Position numbers and translations under genes: made by a program
NCBI GenBank assembly: GCA_001915545.1
Contig: MNQS01000004.1
Span: 1 to 64,000, forward strand
Length of the DNA: 64,000 nucleotides
Direction: 5' to 3'
Source: Bacteroides sp. 43_108
GTDB lineage: Bacteria > Bacteroidota > Bacteroidia > Bacteroidales > Bacteroidaceae
Shown here: piece after piece, positions 43,938 to 53,681 of the stretch
Numbering within the stretch: the stretch's first letter is position 1
Layout of the letters: each line of letters begins with the position of its first letter
The notes under the pieces: generated by a model
Database searches by the model: none
Told to the model about the DNA's origin: nothing
Seen by the model: only the letters and a program-made list of their open reading frames with translations

Positions 43938-44086
43938 TATCGGCAAGTTTAAGCTCATTACGTGCTGTAAAGATAACGAATCTTGCCGATATCGGCAAGA
44001 TTTAGCACATGGGAGACAATACAAGTTGACAAAAATGCCTATATATCCTAATATAAGGGGACTACATTATCCGGTCTATCGGCAAG
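43938..44086. promoter_or_regulatory. Fic operator region: three TATCGGCAAG sites
   Basis: TATCGGCAAG occurs at 43938-43947 (5 bp before the fic start), within a perfect 24-bp palindrome at 43979-44002 (AATCTTGCCGAT plus its reverse complement), and at 44077-44086. The spacing from the ATG and the match to a dimer-binding site suggest the sites of the Fic helix-turn-helix domain. Confidence 0.65.
43968..43998 (-). promoter_or_regulatory. Putative fic promoter under the palindrome
   Basis: On the minus strand TTG (43996-43998) lies inside the 24-bp palindrome, and a near-consensus -7 box, TATCTTTA (43968-43975), follows after 20 bp. A protein on the palindrome would cover the -33 box. Confidence 0.5.
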
Positions 44087-44192
44087 CGGACATGCAGAAG
44101 AAAACATAGTGAACGAAAAAACATGTATATGCATAACGCACATTCAAATACGACAAAAAAAACTAAAACATTCGGGCGCTTGATGCTTACAG

Positions 44193-44224
44193 TTTGCTCA
44201 AATTAACTGAAATATATATCTTTG
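44193..44224 (+). promoter_or_regulatory. Promoter of alaS
   Basis: TTTG (44193-44196) and TATCTTTG (44217-44224) are separated by 20 bp. This gives a leader of about 87 nt before alaS. Confidence 0.75.
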
Positions 44225-44317
44225 CATGATTTATTGCCTTTTGGCTGTTTTTGACTACATATTAAAACAACAAAGGCACAAACTTCAGGACATAAAGAAT
44301 TAAGCATTATATAAACA

Positions 44318-46933
44318 ATGACAGCAAAAGAAATCAGAGAGTCTTTCAAGAAATTCTTTGAAAGCAAAGGCCACCTGATAGTGCCATCTGCACCGATGGT
44401 CATTAAAGACGATCCGACTTTGATGTTCACCAACGCCGGAATGAACCAGTTCAAGGATATCATACTCGGAAACGTACAGCCTAAGTGCAGACGTATGACT
44501 GATACACAGAAGTGTCTGCGTGTAAGCGGTAAGCACAACGACCTTGAAGAGGTGGGTCACGACACGTACCACCACACAATGTTCGAGATGCTCGGCAACT
44601 GGAGCTTCGGCGATTACTTCAAGAAGGAAGCTATCAGCTGGGCATGGGAATATCTCGTTGACGTATTGAAGCTCAATCCGAAGGACCTTTATGCAACAGT
44701 GTTCGAAGGTTCACCTGAAGAAGGTCTGGAAAGAGATGAAGAAGCAGCACAAATCTGGGCTCAGTTCCTGCCTGCCGACCACATCATCAACGGCAACAAG
44801 CACGACAACTTCTGGGAAATGGGCGACACAGGACCATGCGGACCTTGCTCGGAAATCCACATCGACTCTCGTTCGGAAGAAGAGAAGAAGAAGATTCCTG
44901 GAGCACAGCTCGTCAACAAGGACAACCCTCAAGTTATAGAAATATGGAACCTAGTATTCATGCAGTACAACCGCAAGGCCGACCATACACTCGAACCGCT
45001 TCCAGCAAGGGTTATCGATACAGGTATGGGATTTGAACGCCTCGTACGTACACTGCAGGGCAAGACTTCGAACTACGATACAGACGTGTTCCAGCCGATA
45101 ATCAAGGTCATAGGCGACATTGCCGGTGTGAAATACGGCGACAACGAAGAGACTGACGTGGCAATGCGTGTCGTTGCAGACCACTTGAGAGCGATTGCAT
45201 TCTCTATAGCCGACGGACAGCTTCCAAGCAACGCAAAGGCCGGATACGTAATCAGAAGAATCCTCAGACGTGCGGTAAGATACGGATACACATTCCTCGG
45301 ACAGAAGGAAGCATTCATGTATAGCCTTGTGCCGACACTCGTTGAAGAGATGGGCGATGCATTCCCTGAACTCAAGGCACAGAAAGAAATCATCATGAAG
45401 GTGATGAAGGAAGAGGAAGACTCATTCCTGCGTACTCTCGAGAAAGGTATATCACTGCTGACAAACGTGATGGAGCAGACCAAGGCTGAAGGCAAAAACG
45501 TCATTGCCGGCGACAAGGCTTTCAACCTGTTCGATACTTACGGATTCCCTCTTGACCTCACAGAACTTATCTGCCGCGAAAATGGCATGAGCGTCGACGA
45601 AGCAGGTTTCGATGCTGAAATGCAGAAGCAGAAGGAACGCGCGCGCAATGCGGCTTCAGTGGAAACAGGCGACTGGGTAGTTCTGAAAGAAGGCGAATGC
45701 GAGTTCGTAGGATACGACTACACTGAATACAACTGCCATATTCTGAAATACCGCGAAGTAAAACAGAAGAAGGGTACTGTTTATGAAATAGTTCTCGACA
45801 AGACTCCTTTCTATGCTGAAATGGGTGGTGAGGTCGGTGACACAGGTGCTATCGTAAGCGAAAACGAAACAATTGCCATCCTCGACACTAAGAGAGAGAA
45901 CAACCTGCCTATACACATTGCAGAAAAACTGCCTGAGCATCCTGAAGCTGAATTCATGGCATGCGTTGACGTTGAAAAGAGACGTGCATGCGAGGCCAAC
46001 CACACATGTACTCACCTGCTCGACCAGGCGTTGAGAGAGGTTCTCGGCTCACATGTTGAGCAGAAGGGTTCGCTCGTAACTCCTGACGGTTTGAGATTTG
46101 ACTTCTCTCATTTCGAAAAGGTTACTCCAGAACAGCTCCGCGAGGTAGAACACATCGTAAACGAAAGAATACGCGAGGACATACCTCTCAAGGAATACCG
46201 CGACTGCCCTATCGAAGAGGCAAAGAAGCTCGGAGCCATCGCCCTCTTCGGTGAGAAATACGGCGACAAGGTACGTGTGGTACAGTTCGGCAAATCTGTT
46301 GAATTCTGCGGAGGTTGCCACGCCAAGTCTACAGGAAGACTCGGAATGGTGCGCATCCTGTCGGAAAGCTCTATTGCAGCCGGCATCAGACGTATTGAGG
46401 CAATCACAGGAAGCAAGGTTGAAGAGATGATTGATCATGTGCAGGACACAGTAACTTCTATCCGTGAACTGTTCAACAATGCTCCAGACCTGACTGCAGC
46501 CATAAAGAAATACATCGAAGACAACCAGAGTCTGAAGAAGCAGATTGACGAGTTCAAGGCACAGAAGGCTCAGGAAATCAAGAAGATGCTCGACGAGCGT
46601 GCAAAGACTGTAAACGGAGTGAAGGTCATAAGCGGTGTAGTTATCGCTGATGCACAGAGCATCAAGGACATCACATTCCAGTTCAGAGCTCAATATACAG
46701 AAAACCTGCTCGTTGCTATAGGACACGTTTCAGAAAACAAGCCAGGACTGACAGTTGCACTGAGCGACGACCTTGCAAAAGAAGGAAAGAATGCCGGCAA
46801 GATTATCCGCGAAGCTGCTAAACTCATACAGGGTGGCGGTGGCGGTCAGCCTCACTTTGCAACAGCCGGAGGAAAGAATCCAGAAGGTTTGAACATGGCT
46901 GTTGAAAAAGTAATAGAGCTTGCTGAACTCTAA
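44318..46933 (+). CDS. alaS: Alanyl-tRNA synthetase
   Basis: AlaRS charges tRNA-Ala and edits Ser and Gly mischarging. The 871-residue product has the class II catalytic core (start [14 protein letters not shown], motif [11 protein letters not shown]). The editing domain carries zinc ligands H562 and H566 in HTCTH and C664 and H668 in CGGCH, and the C-Ala domain ends with [14 protein letters not shown]. All parts are intact and the length is normal. The gene is alone on its strand here, with a consensus promoter and a two-way terminator. Confidence 0.97.
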   Translation: MTAKEIRESFKKFFESKGHLIVPSAPMVIKDDPTLMFTNAGMNQFKDIILGNVQPKCRRMTDTQKCLRVSGKHNDLEEVGHDTYHHTMFEMLGNWSFGDYFKKEAISWAWEYLVDVLKLNPKDLYATVFEGSPEEGLERDEEAAQIWAQFLPADHIINGNKHDNFWEMGDTGPCGPCSEIHIDSRSEEEKKKIPGAQLVNKDNPQVIEIWNLVFMQYNRKADHTLEPLPARVIDTGMGFERLVRTLQGKTSNYDTDVFQPIIKVIGDIAGVKYGDNEETDVAMRVVADHLRAIAFSIADGQLPSNAKAGYVIRRILRRAVRYGYTFLGQKEAFMYSLVPTLVEEMGDAFPELKAQKEIIMKVMKEEEDSFLRTLEKGISLLTNVMEQTKAEGKNVIAGDKAFNLFDTYGFPLDLTELICRENGMSVDEAGFDAEMQKQKERARNAASVETGDWVVLKEGECEFVGYDYTEYNCHILKYREVKQKKGTVYEIVLDKTPFYAEMGGEVGDTGAIVSENETIAILDTKRENNLPIHIAEKLPEHPEAEFMACVDVEKRRACEANHTCTHLLDQALREVLGSHVEQKGSLVTPDGLRFDFSHFEKVTPEQLREVEHIVNERIREDIPLKEYRDCPIEEAKKLGAIALFGEKYGDKVRVVQFGKSVEFCGGCHAKSTGRLGMVRILSESSIAAGIRRIEAITGSKVEEMIDHVQDTVTSIRELFNNAPDLTAAIKKYIEDNQSLKKQIDEFKAQKAQEIKKMLDERAKTVNGVKVISGVVIADAQSIKDITFQFRAQYTENLLVAIGHVSENKPGLTVALSDDLAKEGKNAGKIIREAAKLIQGGGGGQPHFATAGGKNPEGLNMAVEKVIELAEL

Positions 46934-46965
46934 AAAACGCAAGCAGATGTATTTCTGCATATAAA

Positions 46966-47018
46966 TAAAAAGAGAATCCCTGTCTGACGCCTAAGTCATG
47001 ACTGGGATTCTCTTTTTT
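46966..47018. terminator. Bidirectional terminator between alaS and yaaA
   Basis: The stem AAAAGAGAATCCC with GGGATTCTCTTTT (about 46967-46980 with 47004-47017) has A-rich and T-rich flanks on opposite sides. It therefore serves both convergent genes. Confidence 0.8.
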
Positions 47019-47060
47019 ATAGGTATAATTTATCTACCAGAATCTTGCTTGCATACAAAA

Positions 47061-47819
47061 TCAAAGTAAGTTGAAATCAAATTCACCTGAAGAAGAATCG
47101 TGCCTGAAGCCTTCAAATTCAAAGGATTTCAGCTGTTCAGGATCTGTCAAACGATTTTCAAGTATATAACGTGCCATGGCACCTCTACACATCTTAGCAT
47201 AAACTACGACAGTGCGTAGTCGTCCGTTCTTTGCAACACGAAATGAAGGACTAATAACCTTGACCTCACGGCAGACGCGTTTCCAATCAACCATATTTTT
47301 CATTTCATCGCTGGCAAGGTTCACCAGTATACCGTCATCGGCCTTTATCCTGTCTATAAAGAAATCTGTAAGAAGAGGTTTCCAATATGCAAACATATTT
47401 ACTCCGTCACGGCCAGGAAGTACAACATTACCCTCAAGACGATAACGCTTGACAACATCCAGCGGGCGCAGCAAACCATAAAGGAACGAAGCTATAAAAA
47501 GGTGAGAATTGGCATACACCAGATCGTCATCAGTCATAGTTTCCGGTGAAAGCTTGCGAAATGCCATCCCGTCATAGGCAAATACAGCAGGAAGCGCTGA
47601 TACAGATGCATCAAAAAAGTGCTGATAACGATTCCATACATCCAAGGCAATGCTTTCGTTTACACCAAGCATTGAGGAAATCTCAAAAGGTGTACACGAA
47701 GCCATACGAACTGCATTATCTTCGGCATGCTTCAAGAAGTGCGGTTCGGTTGAAATCGATTCCAAGGATCTATCGCACACCTCGGCCATAATCTTTGCAC
47801 ACGATAAATAAACTATCAT
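47061..47819 (-). CDS. yaaA: YaaA/DUF328 family peroxide-stress protein
   Basis: E. coli YaaA lowers free intracellular iron during peroxide stress and binds DNA. The 252-residue product starts MIVYLSCAKIM, the family's MxILLSPAKxM, which fixes the start at 47819 rather than the in-frame ATG at 47861. It keeps the LYGLLRPLD and NLASDEM segments and the C-terminal FRVAKNGRLRTVVVYAKMCRG. Length is typical. It is alone on its strand, converging with alaS. Confidence 0.92.
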   Translation of the reverse strand: MIVYLSCAKIMAEVCDRSLESISTEPHFLKHAEDNAVRMASCTPFEISSMLGVNESIALDVWNRYQHFFDASVSALPAVFAYDGMAFRKLSPETMTDDDLVYANSHLFIASFLYGLLRPLDVVKRYRLEGNVVLPGRDGVNMFAYWKPLLTDFFIDRIKADDGILVNLASDEMKNMVDWKRVCREVKVISPSFRVAKNGRLRTVVVYAKMCRGAMARYILENRLTDPEQLKSFEFEGFRHDSSSGEFDFNLL

Positions 47820-47976
47820 ATATCCTATGTTGTTATGAGTTTTCACGTACAAAAATAACAAAATGCGTGTTCATACAATATCCAAACATAAGATGACTAT
47901 TGATTATTGTTTGCATAAGATGATACAAAAGCATTTTTGCAAACATTGAAAAGAGGTGAATATGGGCAAAAACAGC

Positions 47977-47984
47977 TATATTTG
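47977..47984 (+). promoter_or_regulatory. -7 box of the DUF362 gene
   Basis: TATATTTG fits the consensus. It lies after the in-frame ATG at 47956 and so argues for the later start at 48040. Confidence 0.5.
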
Positions 47985-48039
47985 CATAATGCCATACACA
48001 AAGGCATATACGTATAAGGAAAGATTATCACAGAAGATT

Positions 48040-49164
48040 ATGGGAACAAGCAAGGTTTACTTTACAGACATGCGCACCAATCCTCAAAACAACCTGATCA
48101 ACAAGATGATAAAGGTTGCAAAGCGCGCAGGAATAGAGAAGATTGATTTTAAAGATCAGTTTGTAGCAATAAAGATTCACTTCGGCGAACCAGGCAACGT
48201 GGCTTATATACGTCCGAACTTTGCCGCAGCTTTGGCAAAACTGATCAGAGAACTCGGAGGCAAACCGTTCCTCACTGACAGCAATACACTATACAGTGGC
48301 GGCCGTTCGAATGCTGTAGATCATCTGGAGGCCGCTATGACAAACGGTTTCAACCCTATTTCTGCACAGTGCAATGTGATTATTGCCGATGGTCTGAAAG
48401 GAACTGACCAGAGAGAAATTGAAATAGACGGAAAATACTGCAAAGCTCCAAAAATCGGAACTGCAATAGCAGATGCAGACATAGTGATATCCATGAACCA
48501 CTTCAAGGGACACGAGATGGCCGGCTTCGGAGGTGCTTTGAAAAACCTGGGAATGGGTGCAGCAAGTGTACCTGGAAAATTGGAACTGCATGCTTCGGCT
48601 CAGCCAAAGGTTGACGCGGAAAAATGTATCGGATGCAAGATATGCGAAAAGCACTGTGCACATGATGCCATACACGTGAATGAGGACAGAAAGGCTGTTA
48701 TCGATTACAACAAATGTGTCGGCTGCGGACAGTGCGTGGCACTCTGCCAGCACGAAGCGGCTGTGGTTTCCAGCTATGACACATCAGAAAACCTCAACTA
48801 CAAGATTGCCGAATATACTAAAGCCGTATTAAAGGACAAGCCGAACTTCCACATAAGCTTCATCATGCAGGTAAGCCCTGAGTGCGACTGCTGGAACCAT
48901 AACGACGCGGCTATTGTACCGGATCTCGGCATAGCAGCTTCGTTCGACCCTATTGCACTGGATCAGGCTTGCGCAGACCTTGTAAACAAGGCTCCATCAC
49001 TGAGAACCGAAAACATGCTCACAGAAAAGCACCACGGATGTGCTCATGAAGGTGAAGATAAATTCCACATCATACATCCGGATACCAACTGGCAGGCAGG
49101 ACTTGAGTATGGCGAAGAAATAGGTCTCGGATCAAGAGATTATGAATTGGTAATTGTTAAATAA
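48040..49164 (+). CDS. DUF362 domain protein with two [4Fe-4S] ferredoxin motifs
   Basis: A 374-residue soluble protein. The N-terminal DUF362 domain (about 1-180) contains the block KIHFGEPGNVAYIRP and the NHFKGHEMAGFGGALKN segment. A ferredoxin-type insert follows with two Cys clusters, CIGCKICEKHC and CVGCGQCVALC, each able to hold one [4Fe-4S] cluster. It probably moves electrons to an unknown oxidoreductase; DUF362 proteins of gut Bacteroidetes and Clostridia have no settled reaction. The start at 48040 (MGTSKVYFTDMRT) is preferred over 47956 because of the promoter box and homology. Confidence 0.87.
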   Translation: MGTSKVYFTDMRTNPQNNLINKMIKVAKRAGIEKIDFKDQFVAIKIHFGEPGNVAYIRPNFAAALAKLIRELGGKPFLTDSNTLYSGGRSNAVDHLEAAMTNGFNPISAQCNVIIADGLKGTDQREIEIDGKYCKAPKIGTAIADADIVISMNHFKGHEMAGFGGALKNLGMGAASVPGKLELHASAQPKVDAEKCIGCKICEKHCAHDAIHVNEDRKAVIDYNKCVGCGQCVALCQHEAAVVSSYDTSENLNYKIAEYTKAVLKDKPNFHISFIMQVSPECDCWNHNDAAIVPDLGIAASFDPIALDQACADLVNKAPSLRTENMLTEKHHGCAHEGEDKFHIIHPDTNWQAGLEYGEEIGLGSRDYELVIVK

Positions 49165-49182
49165 GCAATATAGACACCACAC

Positions 49183-49237
49183 AAAAATGAAGGCGACAGG
49201 AAACCGCTTTGTAGGTATACCTGTCGCCTTCATTTTT
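49183..49237. terminator. Bidirectional terminator after the DUF362 gene
   Basis: A perfect 18-bp inverted repeat (49183-49200 with 49220-49237) ends in five T on the plus strand and five A on the left side. It serves both convergent genes. Confidence 0.85.
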
Positions 49238-49260
49238 GTTATACAATTATATACTCACCT

Positions 49261-49767
49261 TTACTCATTGACCCAGACATGTTCTATCTCAAGCACATAC
49301 ATAATGTGCATACCGCCTTTCTCTCCATACCAACGGTCTACCATATCCTTGTCAATGAAATTGTCAGCACTAATAGACTGTTCATACAGTTTACGGCATT
49401 CAAGAGTCATTCTGGACTGTTCGAAAGTAACATTACCTTCTTCTGTAAATATAGGCTTCAATCCTGTTGCTGCTACTTTGTCAATGTCACGGCCAGACTT
49501 TGAACCGCAGATGCTGTGTACGTCGCGATGTGCTTCGCCTAGGAAAGACAGCGTGAGACCGTTCTCACGTTCAATGAACTCACGGATATAACGTTCCGGA
49601 CGAATGAAGATAAATGCAACGGGCTTGCCCCAAAGCACGCCTACCCCGCCCCAACTGGCCGTCATTGTGTTGAAACTTGAAGAGTTGCCTGCTGTAACCA
49701 GCATCCATTCCTTGCCTATGGCATCAAACATATTGTCCTTCAACTCGGACACATTAATTTCTTTCAT
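49261..49767 (-). CDS. Flavin reductase / FMN-binding split-barrel protein
   Basis: A 168-residue protein of the flavin-reductase-like split-barrel family. Visible features are the FMN-binding segment FNTMTASWGGVGVLWGKP and the loop IRPERYIREFIERENGLTLSFLG. Such proteins reduce FMN with NAD(P)H or use bound FMN to reduce unknown substrates. The specific substrate cannot be read from sequence. The helicase gene ends 37 bp upstream on the same strand, so co-transcription is likely, with no obvious functional link. Confidence 0.87.
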   Translation of the reverse strand: MKEINVSELKDNMFDAIGKEWMLVTAGNSSSFNTMTASWGGVGVLWGKPVAFIFIRPERYIREFIERENGLTLSFLGEAHRDVHSICGSKSGRDIDKVAATGLKPIFTEEGNVTFEQSRMTLECRKLYEQSISADNFIDKDMVDRWYGEKGGMHIMYVLEIEHVWVNE

Positions 49768-49803
49768 AATAACAATCTTTATTTGTAATATTGATATTCA
49801 ATT

Positions 49804-51285
49804 CTAAAAATCATCTTCTGTGACATCTTTCTCTGAATCAGCCTCAAGCAAAGTCTGCTCTTCACGCCAATTCACAAGATACAGCATGCCTGTAGCTCGG
49901 GTGAACGCAGTATACAACCACCGGAAATAATCGACGCCAAGAAAATCTTCAGTCACATATCCTTGGTCGACAAAGACATTTGTCCACTGACCACCTTGTG
50001 CCTTGTGGCAAGTGACGGCGTAGGCATACTTTATCTGAAGTGCGTTGAAGTATGGATCTTCACGCATCTTCTTCATACGTTCGCGTTTTGTACTGATATC
50101 AGAATAGTCTTCAAATACTCCTGCAAAAAGTTTTTCATTCTGTTCGCGTGTAAGAGCGGGTGCCTCAGTATGCAAAGTATCAAGAAGAACATAGGTTTCC
50201 ATTTCATAATCATCATAATCGGGAAAGGTAAGCACGCATGTGGCGAAACGAAATCCGTAAAGCATCCTTTCATTACATATTCGCCTTACCACAGCTATAT
50301 CTCCGTTGGCAATAAAGTCCATCGGGCACACCTTTTTGCCGTTCTCGTCCTTATCCTGCTCCGGCCAATAATAATTGTTTTTGGCAATCATCAGCATGTC
50401 ACCACACGAAAGTTCCTCTTCCCTATAAAGTATTTGGTTGCGTATGCCTTGATTATAGATATTAGCACGTTTGTTCGAGCGACTTATCACTATGGTTTCG
50501 TCAAGTCCATCGCGCGAATAACAGCTACCAAGACACTCTATAAGCTCATTGCCGGGAACATTGACGACATCGTGAAATCCATAGAATCGCACCAGTGGAA
50601 AAGTAAGAAATTCTTCAGAAGCAATCATTCTGCGAATATTCGTGGCATTCCACAATATTCCAGACTTATCTTCTTGGCGTACCACCGTTTTGAGTTCTAC
50701 ACAGGAAACATCCAGTCCATAACTTTCCATAAAATCGGAAGAAAGGGCCGGGCTGTCTTCTTCACCAACCGGAGGGAGCTGTGCGCTGTCACCGATTAGA
50801 AGCAGACGACATCCTGTACCACCGTAGACAAAATGAACAAGATCGTCAAGAAGACGGCCGGTTCCATACATTGAGCCTGAAAGTCCGTCATTGGAAATCA
50901 TCGAAGCTTCATCTACAATGAAAAGCGACTGACGCAATGCATTATAGCCCAACGAAAACATAGAATCCACATCACTTGTCTGCTGACGATAAATACGTTT
51001 GTGAACAGTATATGCCTTATGACCTGAATAGGAAGACAGCACCTTTGCTGCACGACCGGTAGGCGCCATAAGTACACAGGCACGTTCCAAACTCTCCATT
51101 GTCTTCACAAAAGCGGCAACAAGTGAAGTTTTTCCGGTTCCGGCGTATCCTCTAAGAATAAAAGCCTTGTCATTATCGTCTGATAATACGAAATCGGCAA
51201 ACGCCTCGACAGCCTTCATCTGGTCTGAAGTGGGCTTAAATCCGAAATTGAATAGTATTTGTTCCTTTAGATAAGTTTTAATCAT
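49804..51285 (-). CDS. RecD-like / UvrD-type superfamily 1 DNA helicase
   Basis: A 494-residue helicase of the short RecD2-like type with a UvrD_C_2 end. It has the P-loop GYAGTGKTS at 46-54, Walker B LFIVDEASM, the motif APTGRAAKVL, a GDSAQLPPVG motif and the C-terminal YAVTCHKAQGGQW and FTRATGMLYLV motifs. It probably acts in recombination or repair, but no RecB or RecC is nearby, so it should act alone. I use the ATG at 51285 (MIKTYLKEQ); an upstream ATG at 51381 would overlap the divergent gene. The two share a short promoter region. Confidence 0.9.
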   Translation of the reverse strand: MIKTYLKEQILFNFGFKPTSDQMKAVEAFADFVLSDDNDKAFILRGYAGTGKTSLVAAFVKTMESLERACVLMAPTGRAAKVLSSYSGHKAYTVHKRIYRQQTSDVDSMFSLGYNALRQSLFIVDEASMISNDGLSGSMYGTGRLLDDLVHFVYGGTGCRLLLIGDSAQLPPVGEEDSPALSSDFMESYGLDVSCVELKTVVRQEDKSGILWNATNIRRMIASEEFLTFPLVRFYGFHDVVNVPGNELIECLGSCYSRDGLDETIVISRSNKRANIYNQGIRNQILYREEELSCGDMLMIAKNNYYWPEQDKDENGKKVCPMDFIANGDIAVVRRICNERMLYGFRFATCVLTFPDYDDYEMETYVLLDTLHTEAPALTREQNEKLFAGVFEDYSDISTKRERMKKMREDPYFNALQIKYAYAVTCHKAQGGQWTNVFVDQGYVTEDFLGVDYFRWLYTAFTRATGMLYLVNWREEQTLLEADSEKDVTEDDF

Positions 51286-51311
51286 CGATTTGTGAAAAAA
51301 AGTCGGCAGTG

Positions 51312-51344
51312 TTTGCTGCATTTCGTATAAATTCCTTATTTTTG
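51312..51344 (+). promoter_or_regulatory. Promoter of the gene at 51380
   Basis: TTTG (51312-51315) and the -7 box TATTTTTG (51337-51344) are separated by 21 bp. This gives a leader of about 30 nt. Confidence 0.7.
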
Positions 51345-51379
51345 CGACACGAATATAACAAAAAAATGTATAACATATC

Positions 51380-52075
51380 ATGAAAAGGATTTATATCAAT
51401 CTTCTTTTATCTGTTTGCGCGATTGCACTTGTATTTGCATGCTGCATGAGCATTTGGACAGAAGTCTCTTTTGACCAAGAGAAAACTGCAAGAGAAAACA
51501 AAGTGAAGCAAGCGCTGATGAACATCAGAGATGCTCAGGAAAAGTTCAAAATGACTCATCGCGGTGAGTATTGCGGTGACATTGATTCCCTTATCGATTT
51601 CGTAAAGAACGGAAAAACAATCGACAAAATCATAAAGGAAGGTGTACTCACAGACGAACAGCTTGAAGAGGGTATGACAGAAGAAAAAGCTCTGGAGATG
51701 AAATTGCCAGGATTCGTACGTGATACAGTTTGGGTTTCTACTGCAGAGATATTGGGAATAAAGAATCCAGACTCAATGAAATATGTACCAGTCGGCAAAA
51801 AGGGTGCTTTGATACAGATGAGAAAGAAGCCTGCATTCAACCTCAAATCAAACGAATGGGATGTATTGATTGAAATACGAGCTTCACTTGATGACTACCT
51901 TGACGGTATGGATGCAAAGAAAATCAAGAACTTGAAAATCGATCTCAAGAAAGCTGGTAAGAACAAAGCAGACCTTTTCGAAGACAATGCTGATGACACA
52001 GAAGGTAACTGGTACGGTTTAAAAATCGGTGACTTAAATGATCCAAGCAACAAAAATGCAGGAAACTGGGAATAA
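51380..52075 (+). CDS. Membrane-anchored protein with pseudopilin-like periplasmic part
   Basis: I do not recognise a named family. The 231-residue product has one N-terminal membrane helix (about 6-24) and a soluble periplasmic part. The start resembles pseudopilins: a hydrophobic helix running into NKVKQALMNIRDAQEKFK and a G-x-Y-x-D-x-D segment. A Lys-rich middle and an acidic end follow. Its stop lies inside the start of the DUF3822 gene (38-bp overlap), and rsmD follows, so the three are one operon. Confidence 0.75.
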   Translation: MKRIYINLLLSVCAIALVFACCMSIWTEVSFDQEKTARENKVKQALMNIRDAQEKFKMTHRGEYCGDIDSLIDFVKNGKTIDKIIKEGVLTDEQLEEGMTEEKALEMKLPGFVRDTVWVSTAEILGIKNPDSMKYVPVGKKGALIQMRKKPAFNLKSNEWDVLIEIRASLDDYLDGMDAKKIKNLKIDLKKAGKNKADLFEDNADDTEGNWYGLKIGDLNDPSNKNAGNWE

Positions 52076-52874
52076 TCAAATTCAAAATAAAAGTCTGTCC
52101 ATTCGCATTTGTGCGGGTGGACTTTCTTTTTGTGTGTATACACCAACAGACAAATCGCCTTACAAGTATGTCGAGTACAGAATAAAGCCGACCATATCGC
52201 TTGCAGCAAATCTGAAAGAGGCTCTGCAGAATGAAGACATATTGAAGGCTCCATACAAACGCGTCAACATACTCATAACCAATACGCACTTCACTGTCGT
52301 CCCGACAATGGCATTCAACAGTGACAACATTGAAGACATATATAAATACAATTTTCCAAAAGACAAAGCCAACCACGTAAGCTTCAATGTACTGCGCAGA
52401 TCTGGAATTGCAATAATATTCGGATTCGACAAAAACGTATACCAGCTTCTTCTTGACGATTTTCCAAATGCACGCTTCTATGCTTCCGCCAGTACACTGA
52501 TAGAATATCTAAGCGAAAAGAGCCTGTCTGGAAAAGGAAAGAAGATGTTTGCGTATGTGCATGAAAATGAAATGACGCTATTCTGCTTCAATCAAGGCAG
52601 GATGATATTCATAAATTCTTTTGAGTCTAAAAATACGGAAGACAATCAGTATTACATTCTCAACGTATGGAAGAACTTGGGCATGGACCAGCTTGAAGAT
52701 AAATTGTGCATTGTCGGAGACTGCGACAACAGATATGAACTCGCAGATAAGATGAGCATGTTCGTCAAGGATGTAACCCTTATGGATAGAGAGAATGATT
52801 ACAAATACACCAAAGCAATGAAAACGGCCATGATTCCTTATGACCTGCAGACATTGCTGGTTTGCGGACTATAA
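52038..52874 (+). CDS. DUF3822 family protein
   Basis: A 278-residue member of a Bacteroidetes-restricted family with an actin-like (ASKHA) fold. The visible block LSIRICAGGLSFCVYTP opens the family, and the acidic FGFDKNVYQLLLDDFPN segment follows. Function is unknown. The start overlaps the end of the preceding gene by 38 bp; an ATG at 52056 would shorten this to 20 bp. rsmD starts 17 bp after its stop. In many Bacteroidales the same pair precedes rsmD, which points to a link with ribosome or envelope work, by context only. Confidence 0.85.
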   Translation: MIQATKMQETGNNQIQNKSLSIRICAGGLSFCVYTPTDKSPYKYVEYRIKPTISLAANLKEALQNEDILKAPYKRVNILITNTHFTVVPTMAFNSDNIEDIYKYNFPKDKANHVSFNVLRRSGIAIIFGFDKNVYQLLLDDFPNARFYASASTLIEYLSEKSLSGKGKKMFAYVHENEMTLFCFNQGRMIFINSFESKNTEDNQYYILNVWKNLGMDQLEDKLCIVGDCDNRYELADKMSMFVKDVTLMDRENDYKYTKAMKTAMIPYDLQTLLVCGL

Positions 52875-52891
52875 AATAATAAAAGCACGCC

Positions 52892-53446
52892 ATGAGAATA
52901 ATCGGAGGAAAATACAAGCACAAAAGATTCGACGTGCCACGCAGTTTCAAGGCCCGGCCTACTACCGACTTTGCCAAAGAGAATCTGTTTAATATTCTCA
53001 GCAACGTTTATTTCGACTTCGACGATGCTCCAACCGCGCTCGACCTTTTTGCTGGAACAGGAAGCATCGGTCTGGAATTTCTTTCTAGAGGTTGCGGGAA
53101 AGTGATTTCTGTAGAAAAAGACTTTCAGCATTACAGATTTCTAACAGAGGTATCCAAACAAATGAACGATGCGGCTTGGAAACCAGTATTGGCCGACGTT
53201 TTCAAATATGTAGAAAGGAATCAGGAAAAATTCGATATAATCTTTGCTGATCCCCCATACACATTAGAAAAACTGGGAGATATACCAGACATCATATTGG
53301 GGAAAGACATACTTAATGAAGGAGGAGTATTTATACTCGAACATGGGAAACAGCACAAGTTCGACAACAACCCATACCTGATAGACCACAGAGTCTACGG
53401 TGCCGTGAATTTTTCTTTCTTCCAAAAGCCGGCAGAGAAGGCATAA
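52892..53446 (+). CDS. rsmD: 16S rRNA (guanine(966)-N(2))-methyltransferase
   Basis: RsmD methylates G966 in the P-site loop of 16S rRNA with S-adenosylmethionine. The 184-residue product has the N-terminal MRIIGGKYKHKRF and RPTTDFAKENLFN motifs, the SAM-binding motif I DLFAGTGSIG at 51-60 and motif IV DPPY at 120-123. Length is normal. It closes the three-gene operon from 51380 and is followed by a strong terminator. Confidence 0.95.
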   Translation: MRIIGGKYKHKRFDVPRSFKARPTTDFAKENLFNILSNVYFDFDDAPTALDLFAGTGSIGLEFLSRGCGKVISVEKDFQHYRFLTEVSKQMNDAAWKPVLADVFKYVERNQEKFDIIFADPPYTLEKLGDIPDIILGKDILNEGGVFILEHGKQHKFDNNPYLIDHRVYGAVNFSFFQKPAEKA

Positions 53447-53473
53447 ACACATCAAAGACAATACACTATAAGA

Positions 53474-53530
53474 TACCTGTATCGTGCAGCTTTTATACTT
53501 TGAAGCTGCACGATACAGATATTTTTTATC
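53474..53530 (+). terminator. Terminator of rsmD
   Basis: A perfect 16-bp stem (53477-53492 with 53503-53518) with a 10-nt loop is followed by six T. The 150 bp after it before the next gene are AT-rich, with no clear promoter box. Confidence 0.85.
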
Positions 53531-53681
53531 TTTTTATCAAAAAAATTGCATCTGCAATTAAACATTTTGAAGTAAACACAGTCATAAAGCACGAATATGT
53601 AAAAAGCATAAGTAAAAACATGCACAATACATTGAAACAAATATTGATGATAAAAAGTTAAGACAACACAATAAAAAGAAA

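Noticed and set aside
43979..44002. The 24-bp palindrome as a recombinase attachment site
   Set aside because: No integrase is nearby and half-sites recur on both sides at operator-like spacing, which fits a regulator better.
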